Below, piece by piece: positions 34,420 to 44,224 of a stretch of DNA of 64,000 nt. The notes under the pieces were generated by a model, which was not told the DNA's origin, searched no databases, and was given only the letters and a program-made list of their open reading frames with translations. The position numbers and the translations under genes are program-made. Within the stretch, counting starts at the first letter, position 1; each line of letters starts with the position of its first letter. Origin of the DNA: Brasenia schreberi (Eukaryota; Streptophyta; Magnoliopsida; Nymphaeales; Cabombaceae). Location: contig JAYKKT010000088.1 of the NCBI GenBank assembly GCA_036023115.1, positions 5,665,001 through 5,729,000 of the forward strand, read 5' to 3'.

Positions 34420-34660
34420 GGAACTTTCTTTTCTTTTCTCATCCTTTTCTGTGATTCTTTGTTCGTTCGTGTCTGTGAAACTTTAGACGATAGCATGACA
34501 TGAAGGGGAGGACAAACGTTGAAGTTTTGGCCTTTGTAGTTTTGGAACCTGATTTCTTTTATGGAGGTTCCATTTTTCTGTGACAATTGACCAACTACGC
34601 CTGAGTTGTAGCTAGATATTTTACGGTGTAAAATGATGCTCGATTTCTCTCTCTTTCTCT
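34420..34660 (+). other. Probable BiP 3' untranslated region
   Basis: T-rich sequence after the HDEL stop. No canonical AATAAA close by, so the end point is a guess; a CT-rich run begins near 34645. Confidence 0.4.
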
Positions 34661-35180
34661 CTCTTGCTGGGGGCTGATCTCAACATGGCCTGCTCATGTT
34701 AACTCGTCTCCTACTCGCTCGTGTTCATTGATTTACCAACAATTTACGTTTGACCGTGTTCATGAGTTGGCTTTTATATAAATAATGAGTCGAATTATAA
34801 TTCATTTGGATTCGTTTGTGCTTTGAACTCGTTGTGTGTTTGTTTTAGCTCTCATGTTCATAATAATATCTTAGTACTGCGTAGATGTACATGGGCTTGT
34901 GAGGTTATAATAAGTAACGGTTCATAAATTCGATTTTTTTTAGAGCGAGGCTTCAGCCGGACACACTTCATTTTCTGCCCCAATTACGATCATGAACCTA
35001 AGAAGTCGTGAACAAGTCGATCATGATTTGGTGCTTGAAGGATTACCAATGCGAGGAAGGTACATGATATCCGAAGTTGGAAAAGCCGATGGACCAATTC
35101 TCCTTTGCCAAAGTTGGGAATAACCTCCGCATGACAGCCCCGCTTGCTCTACTTCTACAACTGCGGCTGTGAACGCCCAT
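34661..35180. other. Intergenic, no feature recognised
   Basis: No gene or repeat boundary seen until the AACCC at 35181-35185, which serves as the left target duplication of the next element. Confidence 0.5.
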
Positions 35181-35185
35181 AACCC

Positions 35186-35593
35186 TGTTGGAGATTCTTT
35201 GCTTCCGGCGATGTGCTTCAGTTCTGTCCTGTAGCGTCTGTTCACTTGGAAAGTATTCAGTTCTGTCCTTTAGCGTCTGTTCACCTGGAAAGTATGCAGC
35301 AGAAATTGGTTGTGTTTGAGGTTTTCACACAGGAGTTTATTGGGAGAAGAACTCGGTTTGTTTTTCCTTTTCTCAAACTAATTTTTTAGTGTCTTTTCAG
35401 TATTAGCTCCTCCTCTTCCCGGATTTTCTTCCTACAGCTTTCCTCATCTGGAGCGTTATCTAGAGCGTTACCAAAAATCTCGGTAACGTCCTCTGGTTAT
35501 GATCCTCCCTTATCCAAGATACAGGTAACGGTCTGGATGGTCAGTCCAGTTATTACCTGTGCTGGATGAGCCGAAAATGGCCACAATACATCA
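35186..35593 (-). repeat. Inverted copia LTR (408 bp)
   Basis: Reverse complement of the family's LTR, from TGATGTATTGTGG (at 35593) to CTCCAACA (at 35186). It contains an internal duplication of CAGTTCTGTCCTNTAGCGTC (about 35229 and 35267). Confidence 0.85.
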
Positions 35594-35705
35594 TCTCCCA
35601 CTTGGCCATTCAAGCTAAGTGTACAAACGTATTGGTTTCCTCCTACTCTTACAGGGTTTCACTTAGTACTGTCTTTCCATGATTGCTACTGCAATCGATA
35701 TCGTT
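35594..35705 (-). repeat. Inverted 3' internal (pre-LTR) segment of the copia family
   Basis: Reverse complement of the segment before the 3' LTRs at about 36800-36921 and 39725-39839, including the purine-rich AAGTAGGAGA. It stops abruptly at the start of the direct LTR. Confidence 0.8.
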
Positions 35706-36059
35706 ACATGTGTTGTGGTCATTCTTGTCTCATCCAACACAGGTAACGGTTGGACTAGCCATCCAAACTGTTACTTGTATATTAGATAAGGGAGGATCAT
35801 AACCAGAGGACGTTACCGAGATTTTCGATAACGCTCCAGATGAGGGAAGCCACAAGAGGAAAATCCGGGAAGAGGGGGGGAGCATGCTGCCTATTTAAAT
35901 GAAGCAGCTGATATAGAAAAGACACTGAAAAATTAGTCTGAAAAAAGGAAAAACAAACCGAGTTCCTCTCCCCCCTTTGTGGAAACTTCAAACACAATCA
36001 ATTTTTGTTGCATACTTTCTAGGTGAATAGACATTACCGGAAGCAAGGAATCTTCAACA
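35706..36059 (+). repeat. Direct copia LTR (about 354 bp)
   Basis: Aligns with 36922-37325 but lacks about 50 bp near its end (the ACAAGATGGAACAGAACTGA region). Ends CTTCAACA and is followed by the PBS. The exact first base is uncertain by a few positions. Confidence 0.8.
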
Positions 36060-36060
36060 T

Positions 36061-36073
36061 CTGATATCAGAGC
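36061..36073 (+). other. Degenerate primer binding site
   Basis: CTGATATCAGAGC directly after the LTR, a two-change version of TGGTATCAGAGC. Confidence 0.7.
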
Positions 36074-36105
36074 ATCGTCATTGATCCTGTACAAAAAAAA
36101 AATCG

Positions 36106-36651
36106 CTTGATGTTGGTAGCTTGATGTATGTTATGTTGTGTGCAAGACCTGATATCAACTTTGTTGTTGGTCTTGTAAGTAGATATCAAAGTAATCTTAG
36201 TTGGCAGCACTGGGTAGCTGTGAAAAGGATTTTAAGATATCTGAAAGGAATAAAAGACTTGAAACTGTGTTTTCAAGCAGATGAACTGAAAGTGGTAGGA
36301 TACTCAGACACTAACTTTGTTGAGAGCAAAGATGACAGAAAATCAACTTTGGGACAAATATTCTTATTTGGAGGTTGTGTTGTTTCTTGGGCATGTAAGA
36401 AACAGGGTTGTGTAGCATTGTATACACAGGAAGCTAAGTATGTATCTTGCTGTATGGCTGCAACGAGTGTCGTCTGGATAAGCCGCTTCATAAGAGATTT
36501 GAAGTTGGAAATAACCGACGAGCCAATTGTTATTTATTGTGATAACAATGCAACAATTACTCTTATTAAGAAATACCACTATGTTCATGCATCAGAAAGG
36601 AAATATCCATCTCATACATGCCAACAAATGATATATTGGCAGAACCCTTGA
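36106..36651 (+). pseudogene. Copia RNase H remnant
   Basis: The PBS region is fused almost directly to the end of pol: LMYVMLCARPDINFVVGLVS, WVAVKRILRYLKG, VVGYSDTNFVESKDDRKST, WACKKQGCVALYTQEAKY, DNNATITL. It is very similar to the RNase H of the element at 43824-46658 but lacks the SGVDCTKSKHI stretch. It goes out of frame near 36610, after which the family's LADPLTKGI end is visible only in another frame. gag, protease, integrase and RT are deleted. Confidence 0.85.
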
Positions 36652-36754
36652 TAAAAGGCATAACAGAGGAACTTTTATAAAAAATGTTACTAACATGAGT
36701 TTGAGGTACGTTTGATTGTTGTGTAAGAAAATAACCACACAACAGATAAAAGTG

Positions 36755-37761
36755 TTGTATAGGTAAACAACATACAACGGATAAATTGTTGTGTAGGAAA
36801 ATAACCACACAACGGGTATCGATTAAAGTAGCAATCATGGAAAGACAGTACTAGGTGAAACCCTGTAAGAGTGGGAGGAAACCAGTATGTGTACACTTGG
36901 CTCGAATGGCCAAGTAGGAGATGATGTATTGTGGTCATTCTCGACTCATCCAGTACAGGTAACGGCTGGACTGGCAATGTAGACAATTAGTTACCTATAT
37001 CTTGAATAAGGAAGGATCATAACCAGAGGACGTTAATGAGATTTTCAGTAACGCTCTAGATAACACTCCAGATGAGAGAAGCTGCAGGAGGAGAATTCGA
37101 GAAGAGGGGGGAGCATACTGCCTATTTAAACGAAGCATCTGATACAGAAAAGACACTGAAAAATTAGTCCGAGAAAAGGAAAAACAAATCGAGTTCCTCT
37201 CCCAGAAAACCCCTGTGTGGAAACCTCAAACACAATCAATTTCCACTGCATACTTTCCAGGCGAACAAACGCTACAAGATGGAACAGAACTGAAGCACGT
37301 CGTCGGAAGCAAGGAATCTCCAACAAACCCGCCCTAGGTAAGGGCGGGGTAGACCGGATATCAGCAAGGCAAGTCAAGATTATCATCTCCACAATTTGCT
37401 GGATCCCACAACAATGCCCCAAAGCAACATTTGAGACTGTCATCGGATGGTTTTCGATGATGGAATTGGTGCCCAACACTAACCAGCCACGTCTTTCATT
37501 CTATCGATTGTTTGGTTACACACACCATGGTACCTTGTGTGTGCAATGGTAATGACCGCCACAAGGAGTCCATGCACCACTTTTAAGGAGCCTAGGGTTA
37601 TGATCTCACTAGTGCTCGGCTGCACCCGTGCGTAGACATATTTGGTTTCGAATTACTCAGAAACTTGAATTGTAACCAAACCATTCAGCAGATGGTTTCT
37701 AGTTTGGTAGTTTCGGATCTGGTTTTGATTTCAGTTTCATAGCAGTTTTGGATTAGTTTCA
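36755..37761 (+). repeat. Segmental duplication, copy A (about 1 kb)
   Basis: Matches 39671-40675 with few differences. It begins inside the copia 3' internal region, spans the whole 3' LTR and continues about 435 bp into flanking sequence. The breakpoints are not element ends, so this is a DNA-level duplication rather than a retrotransposition product. Confidence 0.85.
36922..37325 (+). repeat. 3' LTR of the composite copia insertion (404 bp)
   Basis: Starts TGATGTATTGTGG after AAGTAGGAGA and ends AATCTCCAACA; AACCC follows. Confidence 0.85.
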
Positions 37762-38095
37762 GATCCGGTTTTGATTTCGAGTAGTTCTGAATCTGGTTTT
37801 GAATCCGGTTTCTAACTGATTTTTGGATCTGGTTTATTATAGTTTTGAATCTGGTTTCGGGTAGTTTTGGATCCAGTTTTGGGTGGTTTTTTATCCAATT
37901 TTTTGATGGCTTAGAATATGGTTTTGAGACAATTTTGGATATGATTTTCAGTGGTTTCGGATTCGTTTTTTAGACAGTTTTGAATCCAACTTCAGGCCAG
38001 TTTTGGATCTAGTTATGGGTGATTCTAGATCCAATTTTTGAATGCTTTTGAATTTGATTTCGGGCGGCTCCAGATCCGATTTAGTTATATAACTA
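37680..38095. repeat. Degenerate GGTTTTGGATCTG repeat tract
   Basis: More than twenty imperfect copies of a TTTTGGATCYGGTTTC-like word with irregular spacing. It resembles the GGTTTCGG-rich stretch at 42180-42400 beside hAT copy 3, so it may be the subterminal region of a related element. Confidence 0.6.
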
Positions 38096-38636
38096 TTAAA
38101 CAATTTAAACTATATAAGACTATAAGTTATATAAGACTATATAAGTTTATAGTAATGTATTATATTATATTAGAAAAAGTATAGTTGCATTATATAAGTT
38201 TTCATAAGTTATAACTTATAAGTATTACATTCATTCATTAATTTATGTATACATGATATATTATAATATAAAATATATGTAAACTATGTAATAGTAATAA
38301 AAGAAATAATGAGGTTGACTATAATTCACTCACCAATGAATTATGTCTCATACATATCCTTTTGGGCATAGAGGAATTAAAGCTCATGTAGTTCTCTTAC
38401 CTTTTGGTAGAAACCCTTTACCTAAAATGATTGACTTTGAACTTAATCATCATTGTTTTTCTATGTTTGTGTGGGATTCGTATAAATAATACTCGTGTCA
38501 ATTCCTCCTTTAGTAGTATAATATTCGGTATATATGTCAACTGATACTTTTTCACACTCTTGTGCTCGACACCTTTTTCTTGTTTAATCATCTAGGCACG
38601 CTTGAGTTTGTAAGGTCTTGAATTTTAAGTTAGAAT
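38096..38636. other. AT-rich sequence, no feature recognised
   Basis: TATAAGTTATA-like low-complexity text (38100-38300), then unremarkable sequence up to the hAT end. Confidence 0.5.
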
Positions 38637-38820
38637 GAGTGTTATTCATATCACGCCATATCGTACGATACGGTGCGATACATATCATATCATAAAGCTC
38701 CACGATACGAAACACACTAGTGCATCACACAGATAAAGTTATCGGGTCATATTGTGTGATACAAGTTGTATCGTATGTTATAAATTATATCGCCATATCG
38801 TATGATACGAGCGATACGAC
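38637..38820. repeat. hAT subterminal palindromes, copy 2
   Basis: TATCGTACGATA at 38659-38670 followed by CGGTGCGATAC, and a one-off copy TATCGTATGATA at about 38796-38807 with GCGATACG after it. Same words as at 1709-1824. Confidence 0.7.
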
Positions 38821-39187
38821 GAACAGAAACTCATGTTTCTACAGGTTTTTGGTGTTTGTTAAAGTATGTTGAAAGCTCTCAAGGTAGTCTTCAATGGCTC
38901 CAAGGTGTTCAAGGCTCCCAAAGTTCTCTACGACGTGTGTGCAAGGCTCCCAACTCAGGTTGTGATATACATTTTGAGTTTTTAAAAAAAAATCTTTCTA
39001 TTTATTATTTTTTTGTGTTTTTCTTTTTTTTTTGAATGACAATATATGAGGTTATGAAGTGCATGAATATGATTTTTATTGTATTCGTGAAGTGAGAGAC
39101 ATTTTATTTCAGCATTAAGTGAAGATTAGACATTTATGAAGTGCTTTTATTTTTAAGTTTTTTATTAGATTGAAGTGTTCAATTGAG

Positions 39188-39670
39188 ATGACAGGAAGGG
39201 GTGTTAGAGACTCGCAATCTCGGTCTGATGGACAATGGGGTACACCAGTTGAGGGAAACAAATTAAAAATAAAATATTTGTTTTGTAAGAAAGTGGCTAG
39301 TAGTGAAATTTCATTATTGAATCACTATCTCATAAGGACTATGAAAAAGTTGTTTTTTATACAGGCAGAGTTAGAAAATTGCTAGAAGTCATTAAATGAT
39401 AATGTATACAAATAATTGAGAGTATACTTGAGAGGAGAAAACAAAAGAATGATTTAGAAATGTTTAAGGAAAATGATGATAATGATGTTGGATTTGGTGA
39501 TATTATTCTTTCTGATGGTAAGACAGAGGTTGGTAGTAGTAGATCTCGACTATCAACTAAAGGAAAGAGGATTATTGAAGATATTACAAGTGAAAGTTAT
39601 AGAAGAGGAACATACAATCATTTTTTCCTCCTAGTACTACACATGATATTCAACATAGAATTCATATTGC
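39188..39670 (+). pseudogene. hAT transposase N-terminal pseudogene (BED finger), truncated
   Basis: MTGRGVRDSQSRSDGQWG aligns with the start of copy 1. The BED segment reads LKIKYLFCKKVASSEISLLN, with the first Cys present and the pair degenerate. Stops and a frame change follow (39385 to 39460), then the linker VGSSRSRLSTKGKRIIEDI. The reading is lost where the copia block begins, before ADLAVGRWFYD. Confidence 0.75.
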
Positions 39671-40675
39671 TTGTATAGGTTAACAACATACAACGAATAA
39701 ATTGTTGTGTAGGAAAATAACCACACAACGGGCATCGATTGAAGTAGCAATCATGGAAAGACAGTACTAGATGAAACCCTGTAAGAGTGGGAGGAAACCA
39801 GTATGTTTGTACACTTGGCTCGAATGGCCAAGTAGGAGATGATGTATTGTGGTCATTCTCGACTCATCCAGCACAGGTAACGGCTGGACTGACAATCTAG
39901 ACAGTTACCTGTATCTTGAATAAGGAAGGATCATAACCAGAGGACGTTAATGAGATTTTCAGTAATGCTCTGGATAACGCTCCAGATGAGAGAAGCCGCA
40001 GGAGGAAAATTCAAGAAGAGGGGGGAGTATGCTGCCTATTTAAACGAAGCATCTGATACAGAAAAGACACTGAAAAATTAGTCCGAGAAAAAGAAAAACA
40101 AATCGAGTTCCTCTCCCGGGAAACCCCTATGTGGAAACCTCAAACACAATCAATTTCCACTGCATACTTTCCAGGTGAACAAACGCTACAAGATGGAATA
40201 GAACTGAAGCACGTCGTTGGAAGCAAGGAATCTCCAACAAACCCGCCCCAGGTAAGGGCGGGGTAGACTGGATATCAGCAAGGCAAGTCAAGATTGTCAT
40301 CTCCACGATTTGCTGGATCCCACAACAATGCCCCAAAGCAACATTTGAGATTGTCATCGGATGGTTTTCGATGATGGAATTGGTGCCCAACACTAACCAG
40401 CCACGTCTTTCATTCTATCAAATGTTTGGTTACACACACCATGGTACCTTGTGTGTGCAATGGTTATGACCGCCACAAGGAGTCCATGCACCACTTTTAA
40501 GGAGCCTAGGGTTATGATCTCACTAGTGCTCGGCTACACCCGTGCATAGACATATTTGGTTTCGAATTACTCAGAAACTGGAATTGTAACCAAACCGTTC
40601 AGCAAATGGTTTCTAGTTTGGTAGTTTCGGATATGGTTTTGATTTCAGTTTCATAGTAGTTTTGGATTAGTTTCA
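39671..40675 (+). repeat. Segmental duplication, copy B, with copia LTR 39840-40239
   Basis: Near-identical to 36755-37761. The LTR (39840-40239, 400 bp) ends AATCTCCAACA, followed by AACCCGCC as in copy A. The left breakpoint truncates hAT copy 2 and the right one abuts hAT copy 3. Confidence 0.85.
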
Positions 40676-41640
40676 TATTCTTTGTAATTTACAAATAGCA
40701 CACGTATTTGCATCAACATTATCAAGTAAAATTAAAAAAAATTACAGGATAATTGATACTCTTCAAAAATCAATTTTAACATAATAAATATTTTGTGCAA
40801 CATATGATTTATCAAAACAATGAAGTGGAAGAAGGCGTTTTTGGATTGACCAATTCTCGTCTATCAAGTGAATAGTAACCCTCATATATACTTGCAATTG
40901 TAATTATCAGTCCATATATCAGCATATAGTGACACACTATGCTCAAATTAAACAAAAAAATTTAGCTAACTCTTTCTTTTCCTCTTTATATAATTTACAA
41001 ATATGTCTACTAATAAATTGCCTAAAAATAAGTATAACTAAAGTATTATGAGCATTTTACATAATCAACAAATCTAAGTTTTTGATTAAAATTAAAAGAA
41101 AGATGTTATACTCTCACAAAACGTGTAAACTCCTCCTTATCTTGAGTGAAATTGTAGTGAGAAAGCCCCATGGAAATAGATCCACTACCAAATGAACTTT
41201 CCTGTGCAAAAAATTGAGTTTGATGAACAAGTAAACCAATTATGATTGGATGCTTTTTCATAACATGATTTTTTAATGTGCTATAATAGTCTTCTGGCTT
41301 AAATTGTATATCTTATCATAATAGTTGCACTTCTTCTGATTCACGTTGCCTTGTTCATAATATAATTTTACAAAGTGAATTTTAAATAAATTAAATCCTC
41401 ATGACTTAGTTTTTGGAGGGTATCCTCCCCATATAAGTTTTATTTTTTTAACTTCCAGTACCAAAATGGTTTCCTACACAAATAATACGTTAGCACCTCT
41501 ATCGTTGGCGCTACTTATATTTATTGTGCTTTCTTGATCGATTGGTATTGACATCACTCCTTGAGGAAAATGGCAACTTCAACTTCTATTCAAAATGACT
41601 TTTCTTTTGTTTTTGAAACTAGAAGAACCATCACCATGGT
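40676..41640 (-). pseudogene. hAT transposase pseudogene (RICESLEEPER-type), copy 3, C-terminus missing
   Basis: A different hAT lineage from copies 1 and 2. Minus-strand readings in several frames include HVMKKHPIIIGLLVHQTQFF near 41250, GSISMGLSHYNFTQDKEEF near 41140, then SLYADIWTDNYNCKYI near 40920, SIQKRL-like WSIQK near 40850 and LIFEEYQLS near 40750. The last block corresponds to the conserved TADIWT...Y.W.IQKR...FD..H..I hAT segment. Stops and frameshifts are frequent. It ends abruptly at the duplicated block. Confidence 0.6.
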
Positions 41641-42400
41641 AAGTCACTCACTTAACAAAAAATAATAAATTAATTAAGAATACTACTATTTATATAACAA
41701 AGTTGTAAGAGCAAGACAAGAACAAGAGGTATATGAAGGCTACAAGAGCAAGAGCATGTGGGTTTTATGATTTCGGATTTGAAATATGTTATTTATAGAA
41801 CAAAAATACTATTCATGAACAACAAACGATCATTCAAACAATTAGCTTAGTAGTATTAAAAATATTTAGCAGCTAGCCAATACCCGAGTGCTACATGACA
41901 CTCGAGTACAACTTGGGACAACGAACGCCACATGGTGCCCACTTTACAGCCTAGACCGCTTGGCCAATACTAGGGCACCATGTGGCACCCAAGTATCTTG
42001 TGATAGGACAACTGTTGTCACATTGATTGTTATTTATATATTATATATTAAAAATCTAATATAATAATATATAATATAGTTTATTAATTATTATATTTAT
42101 TATGTAGTATATAATATATAATAATGAATAAGAGAGTGCCACGTGACACTCTAATTTATATATCTTTTAATCATTGGATCTAGGTCGAAATCAAACCCAA
42201 AACCATCGAACTTCAGATTATGGGTTTGGATCTAGAACCGCCGGTTTGAATTGGAACAAAACTGCCAGTTTTTATAGTGGTTTTGGTTTCGGACCAGTTT
42301 TGTATATATACACACGGTAACCAAACCAGGCCATACTTGGTTCCGGTTTCGGATGGTTTGTGGGCCGGTTCAGTTACGATTTGAGCTTCCGGGTTGGGTC
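41641..42400. other. Probable 5' terminal region of hAT copy 3
   Basis: AT-rich with partly inverted CACTCGAGT / ACTCGGGT-like words at 41885-42000 and GGTTTCGG/GGTTCCGG-rich text at 42180-42400. No TIR could be fixed. Confidence 0.35.
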
Positions 42401-43599
42401 AAAACCGATCATGTCTACCCATGCGGCTTGTGAAGTTGGAAGTTATTGACCGGCAAAGAAGAGTCCCAGACCCTTCTTCCTCTCTCTTCAACCTCCATGT
42501 ATACACGACACACCATGACACAAATGGACACCTCAGGTGGGATACAACTCGGGTATGGTTGGACCCCTCATGCCTCGAGGACCCACACAGTGGCTTCATA
42601 ACCCACAGACACCACTTGGGTCCGGATTGAGCCCCATGCATATGAAGACCCAAACTGGCTACAAGACCCAAAGACACACTCCCTCAGTTAAACCTCCCTT
42701 TGTCAGATGAAACCTTCCTAAAACCAATGTGAACTTCCTTTCAGCTAAAACATGCAGCTCATTTGGCCTGCTTATTACATCACTCAACTCAAAACTACAA
42801 ACCCCCCTTACGTTGGCGTGAACCCCCCTAGAACAGAATCCAAAAGCAAACAGAGCTTGACCCTATGACTAGTGTGAATCGGCACACATGCTGATCGAAC
42901 CGTCAAAATCAATGGGATCACAATCCTTCTCGGTTGAGTGAAACCTTGCCCTCGAGGTCTCTTGGACTTCATCGCATCTGTGCATGAGCTCCCCTAGCTA
43001 AACCGATTCCTCCCATCTAGTGTTGCCTCCTTTGATGCGTCATCCTCCGATACGAGCATGCCTTTGTCGATGTTGAACTGAGTCCTCCAAGTTGTGCTCA
43101 CCACAAGCCGATCATGACACAGTGTGACTATTGCAGATTACCCGACCGACCAGTTTGATTCATGGTGAACAGGCCATTGCACCTTATCGGTCTCCAGTGC
43201 CAGCTGCTTGCCCCTTGCAGGTTCATGGCACTCGGCTTGTCATGTCAACACTCGTTGGCCAATGTATTGTTGATTGGCCTGGTGTGTGCTCCTTTAGAGC
43301 TCTACCTCAACCGCTTCCATTTCCTCCTAATGTGACATATACCCCACTGTTGCCCAACAACCATTTGCGATTCACCACGGGGGTGGCCTCTGAGATCACC
43401 AATCTCCAACTCTCCCATGTAAGCCCGAGGTTGCCTCAACCCTAGTAAGGTAGTGTCCTCCATGCCACCTTATCGGGAGGTTTTTTCTTGTGTGCAGAAA
43501 CCTCTCATGTACCGTTCTTGTTCTAGGCATGATGTCTGCTTGAACTACCTACCCTCTTGCTTAAAGAGAGGGTCATCTGTTCTTTGGCCAATAGTTTCC
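42401..43599. other. Decayed gypsy sequence, no clear domains
   Basis: Lies downstream, in minus-strand sense, of the gypsy protease piece at 43823-43600, where RT should be, but no RT motif is readable. 42590-42800 is shared with 50745-50960 (AGCCCCATGCA, GCTACAAGACCCAAAGACA, GATGAAACCTTCCTAAAA). Confidence 0.4.
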
Positions 43600-43823
43600 C
43601 CCGTCACCTGCTTTGGTTGGCTGCACTGGTAGTCTTTCGTCGACTGCCTCTCCTATTGGTGCTCAGTTGCTTACCTCTTATGTACACTAAACCATCAAGG
43701 TGGAAACCTACTACTGTCTTGGATGCCTGAAAGAAATTGCAACCAAGAACTATTGGAAAGCCCATCAAATTTTCTACCAACATGTCCAAGAGACCTACCA
43801 TTCGACACATCCCTTGCCATACC
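43600..43823 (-). pseudogene. Gypsy protease C-terminal piece (left half of split element)
   Basis: Minus strand: IVLGCNFFQASKTVVGFHLD then GLVYIRG, matching the ILGMDFL..-type end of gypsy protease. The N-terminal side is across the copia insertion, at 46659 onward. Confidence 0.5.
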
Positions 43824-44219
43824 TGTTAGGTTGTGGCCATTCTCGGCAACCCAACACAGGTAATAGTTGGACTCACCATCCAGTCCGTTACCTGTATCTC
43901 GGGCTGAAGATACGATGGTCATAACAGCCGGACCGTTATAGGAAATCTCAATAACAGTCTGAATAAGAATAATCCAGATAAGGGAAGCCTAATAGGACAA
44001 CCGGGAAAGAAGGAGCACGCACTGCTCTATAAATACAAAGCATTGCATAATAAAAAACATATCAAGTGAAAACATCTTTCCCCAAAAAACTCCACTGTGA
44101 GGAAACCTCAAAAACCAGATATCACTTACCTTTTGTTCCGTTGCAGGCGTACCTGGGAGAGCTTGAAAGTAGATAACTGAAAGCTCGGAAGTAGCCGAAA
44201 TCAGGTGAAGAAATTAACA
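43824..44219 (+). repeat. 5' LTR (396 bp)
   Basis: Starts TGTTAGG, ends GAAATTAACA. CTCTATAAATA near 44030 is a likely TATA box. Confidence 0.9.
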
Positions 44220-44224
44220 TTCAC

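Larger units (their letters stand above)
35186..37325. mobile_element. Aberrant copia insertion with inverted LTR termini (both outer ends are U5)
   Basis: The order is inverted LTR (35186-35593, minus), inverted 3' leader (35594-35705, minus), direct LTR (about 35706-36059), PBS, a short RNase H-containing internal piece, and a direct 3' LTR (36922-37325). The left edge TGTTGGAGATTC is the reverse complement of the right edge GAATCTCCAACA, so both outer ends are LTR 3' (U5) ends. AACCC occurs directly outside both edges (35181-35185 and 37326-37330), consistent with a 5-bp target duplication for the whole composite. Two independent insertions with a chance AACCC match are the alternative. 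Confidence 0.65.
38637..39670 (+). mobile_element. hAT transposon, copy 2 (3' truncated)
   Basis: Same family as copy 1: a degenerate TIR (GAGTGTTATTC against CAGTGTTGTCC), palindromic subterminal repeats, and a leader with the same GTGAGAGACA and ATGAAGTG.ATGAAT blocks. A BED-type transposase start follows. It is cut at 39670 by the duplicated copia block. Confidence 0.75.
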
